DNA from: UBA11612 sp963976395
GTDB lineage: Bacteria; Pseudomonadota; Alphaproteobacteria; Rhodospirillales; Rhodospirillaceae
NCBI GenBank assembly: GCA_963976395.1
Contig: CAXBLG010000118.1
Span: 1 to 6,835, forward strand
Direction of reading: 5' to 3'
Length of the DNA stretch: 6,835 nt
Positions 6,039-6,835 of this stretch are shown in pieces. Positions within the stretch are counted from its first letter, which is position 1. Every line of letters begins with the position of its first letter. The notes under the pieces were generated by a model. The model saw only the letters and a program-made list of their open reading frames with translations, was not told the DNA's origin and searched no databases. The position numbers and the translations under genes are program-made.

Positions 6039-6281
6039 ATGCCCGATGGCGCAGGTATTTCGGCTCAGCGGCTTAAGAGCTTTATTCAGCGAATTGAGCG
6101 GCTTGAAGAAGAAAAGAAGGCGCTCGGCGCGGACATCCGTGAGGTATATTCCGAAGCGAAGTCCACCGGCTTTGACGCCAAGATCATGCGTCAGGTGGTG
6201 AAAATCCGTCAAATGGACAAGTCAGAGCGCGAGGAACAGGAATCGCTGCTTCAGGTATATTTAGAAGCCGTAGGCGAATAG
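6039..6281 (+). CDS. gapR: GapR-like nucleoid-associated protein (DUF2312/UPF0335)
   Basis: A complete 80-residue protein matching the DUF2312/UPF0335 family across its length, with QRLKSFIQRIERLEEEKKAL (10-29), REVYSEAKSTGFDAKIMRQV (34-53) and a C-terminal amphipathic helix (61-78). In Caulobacter, GapR is an abundant essential DNA-binding protein that forms a clamp around overtwisted DNA ahead of polymerases and helps topoisomerases relieve positive supercoils. The first helix is a charged coiled coil used for dimerisation. GAGGGAG at 6024-6030 lies eight bases before the ATG. The 143-base gap upstream holds a GGGTGCACCC palindrome (5963-5972) but no convincing promoter, so transcription may be from its own weak promoter or by readthrough from the DUF1244 gene. 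The family call is near certain; the role is transferred from Caulobacter. Confidence 0.94.
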   Translation: MPDGAGISAQRLKSFIQRIERLEEEKKALGADIREVYSEAKSTGFDAKIMRQVVKIRQMDKSEREEQESLLQVYLEAVGE

Positions 6282-6291
6282 CGGCGCGCTA
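6279..6291. repeat. short inverted repeat spanning two convergent stop codons
   Basis: TAGCG-GCG-CGCTA at 6279-6291 is a perfect inverted repeat with a three-base centre. Its left TAG is the gapR stop and its right end is the TAG stop of the minus-strand small membrane protein. There is no T-run on either strand, so it is at best a weak bidirectional end. Confidence 0.5.
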
Positions 6292-6459
6292 CATAAACGC
6301 ATCGGCCAATAACGCCAGCCCCACCATGGTGACGGCGACCGCGATCCCGCCAAGGATCATCTTGGTGCGCTCTCCGCGGCCACGGCTAAAGATTATGATC
6401 GCAAGCACGGTGCCGATCACCAGCACTGCGAAGAGTGGGTTGTTTCCGCTCAGCAGCAA
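6289..6459 (-). CDS. 56-residue two-helix membrane protein, TTG start
   Basis: This frame has no usable ATG near its beginning, but TTG at 6459 is preceded by AAGGA (6471-6467) with a seven-base spacer. The site begins at the base right after the stop codon of the upstream acyl-CoA synthetase fragment (TAG 6474-6472). The encoded protein has a first hydrophobic helix (about 8-24, FAVLVIGTVLAIIIF), a basic turn SRGRGERTK (25-33) and a second helix (about 34-52, MILGGIAVAVTMVGLALL), ending in ADAFM. The basic loop predicts both termini outside by the positive-inside rule. Internal ATGs would remove the first helix. I do not recognise the family. Spacing suggests translational coupling with the synthetase gene. 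It converges on gapR with seven bases between stops. Coding is supported by the ribosome site and helix pattern, but not proven. Confidence 0.6.
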   Translation of the reverse strand: MLLSGNNPLFAVLVIGTVLAIIIFSRGRGERTKMILGGIAVAVTMVGLALLADAFM

Positions 6460-6471
6460 TACCGTATCCTT

Positions 6472-6759
6472 CTAATACAAAGCATCGAGTGCCGCGCCGT
6501 ACGCCTTGACGACGGCATGACGGCGCACTTTCAAGGTCGGCGTCATCTGGCCATTGTCGACTGTGAATTGCTTCGGAGCGATCACGAACTTACGCACCTT
6601 CTCTAGGGGGCCGAGTTGTCCGTTAGCGCGCTCTACGGCTTTGGCGATGACAGCTCTGAATTCCGCGTTGCCCGATAGGCTTTCTAAGTCTCCGGCCATG
6701 CCATGGGTGCCGCCCCCGAGATGCTGGACGAGCTCCTGCACTACTCCCCATTCCCGCAC
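6472..6759 (-). CDS. long-chain acyl-CoA synthetase, C-terminal fragment (5' part lost at a junction)
   Basis: From about residue 20 to the stop (6472 to about 6705) this matches the end of AMP-forming long-chain fatty acid-CoA ligases, which activate fatty acids with ATP and CoA. FRAVIAKAVERANGQLGPLE (34-53) and KVRKFVIAPKQFTVDNG (54-70) are the family pattern. TPTLKVRRH (73-81) is the final motif whose Lys77 corresponds to the catalytic lysine of adenylate-forming enzymes. The family is normally about 600 residues, so only the last 75 or so are here. The frame upstream of 6706 (MREWGVVQELVQHLGGG from GTG 6759) does not resemble the synthetase and reaches a TAG a few codons further on; no other minus frame up to 6835 resumes the homology. 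The GTG start is therefore nominal. A real truncation or an assembly join are both possible. The small membrane protein gene follows directly. Confidence 0.75.
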   Translation of the reverse strand: MREWGVVQELVQHLGGGTHGMAGDLESLSGNAEFRAVIAKAVERANGQLGPLEKVRKFVIAPKQFTVDNGQMTPTLKVRRHAVVKAYGAALDALY

Positions 6760-6835
6760 CTCGGGCTACAGGACACGGCGGCGCTGCTCGAGGCCGTGGC
6801 CACCATCAAACCGGCTGCCGTCTTCCTTGACGCCC
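6706..6835 (+). other. GC-rich terminal segment with a different open frame, unassigned
   Basis: Beyond about 6705 the DNA becomes GC-richer, and codons read on the plus strand in the frame of ATG 6721 end mostly in G or C, unlike the rest of the window. That frame is open from 6688 to the window end (the stop TAA is at 6685-6687). It contains MLDELLHYSPFPHLGLQ (6721 on), then DTAALLEAVATIKPAAVFLD. The last part could be a receiver-domain helix and strand with the phospho-acceptor Asp (as in RPDVVFLD), or the LLEAV-x-x-IKP stretch of malic enzymes. Neither is secure and no start codon with a ribosome site is seen. It is best read as an internal piece of another gene joined to the synthetase fragment. 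Confidence 0.4.

Overview
The window looks like chromosomal DNA of an alphaproteobacterium, probably from the Rhodospirillales or a neighbouring order. The pointers are a GapR/DUF2312 protein, a DUF1244 protein, a 41-residue alphaproteobacterial-type ribosomal protein L36, a CHASE-domain histidine kinase and moderate-to-high GC with ordinary codon use. This placement comes from remembered families, not from a search.

Left part (1-1300): a minus-strand sensor histidine kinase runs off the left edge. It has an N-terminal membrane helix, a periplasmic CHASE domain and a second helix, and is cut just before the phospho-accepting H-box. A small secreted, probably lipid-anchored, proline-rich protein (1300-1551, TTG start) is read divergently from it. 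Next comes a self-contained ribosomal protein L36 unit: promoter 1577-1605, leader hairpin, rpmJ 1671-1796 and an intrinsic terminator 1834-1863.

Middle part (1873-4316, minus strand): an EamA/DMT-family transporter lies 44 bases upstream of pyruvate kinase (pyk), and the two are probably cotranscribed. Pyk carries Lys where potassium-dependent enzymes carry Glu, so it is predicted to be potassium-independent.

Right part (4380-6281, plus strand): a small secreted protein (GTG start with a good Shine-Dalgarno), an N-formylglutamate amidohydrolase-family enzyme, a DUF1244 protein and gapR follow one another with short gaps. The first two are 10 bases apart. This looks like a core-genome neighbourhood that recurs in alphaproteobacteria; I see no phage, transposon, CRISPR or defence cassette.

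Far right (6289-6835): a 56-residue two-helix membrane protein that standard ORF calling would miss sits directly downstream of the C-terminal end of a long-chain acyl-CoA synthetase. Homology of the synthetase stops near 6705. From there to the window end the DNA is GC-richer and has a different open frame on the plus strand, so a rearrangement or assembly chimera is likely. I found no clear undescribed system. The most useful leads are this junction, a 31-base inverted repeat inside the amidohydrolase gene, and several small genes with non-ATG starts.
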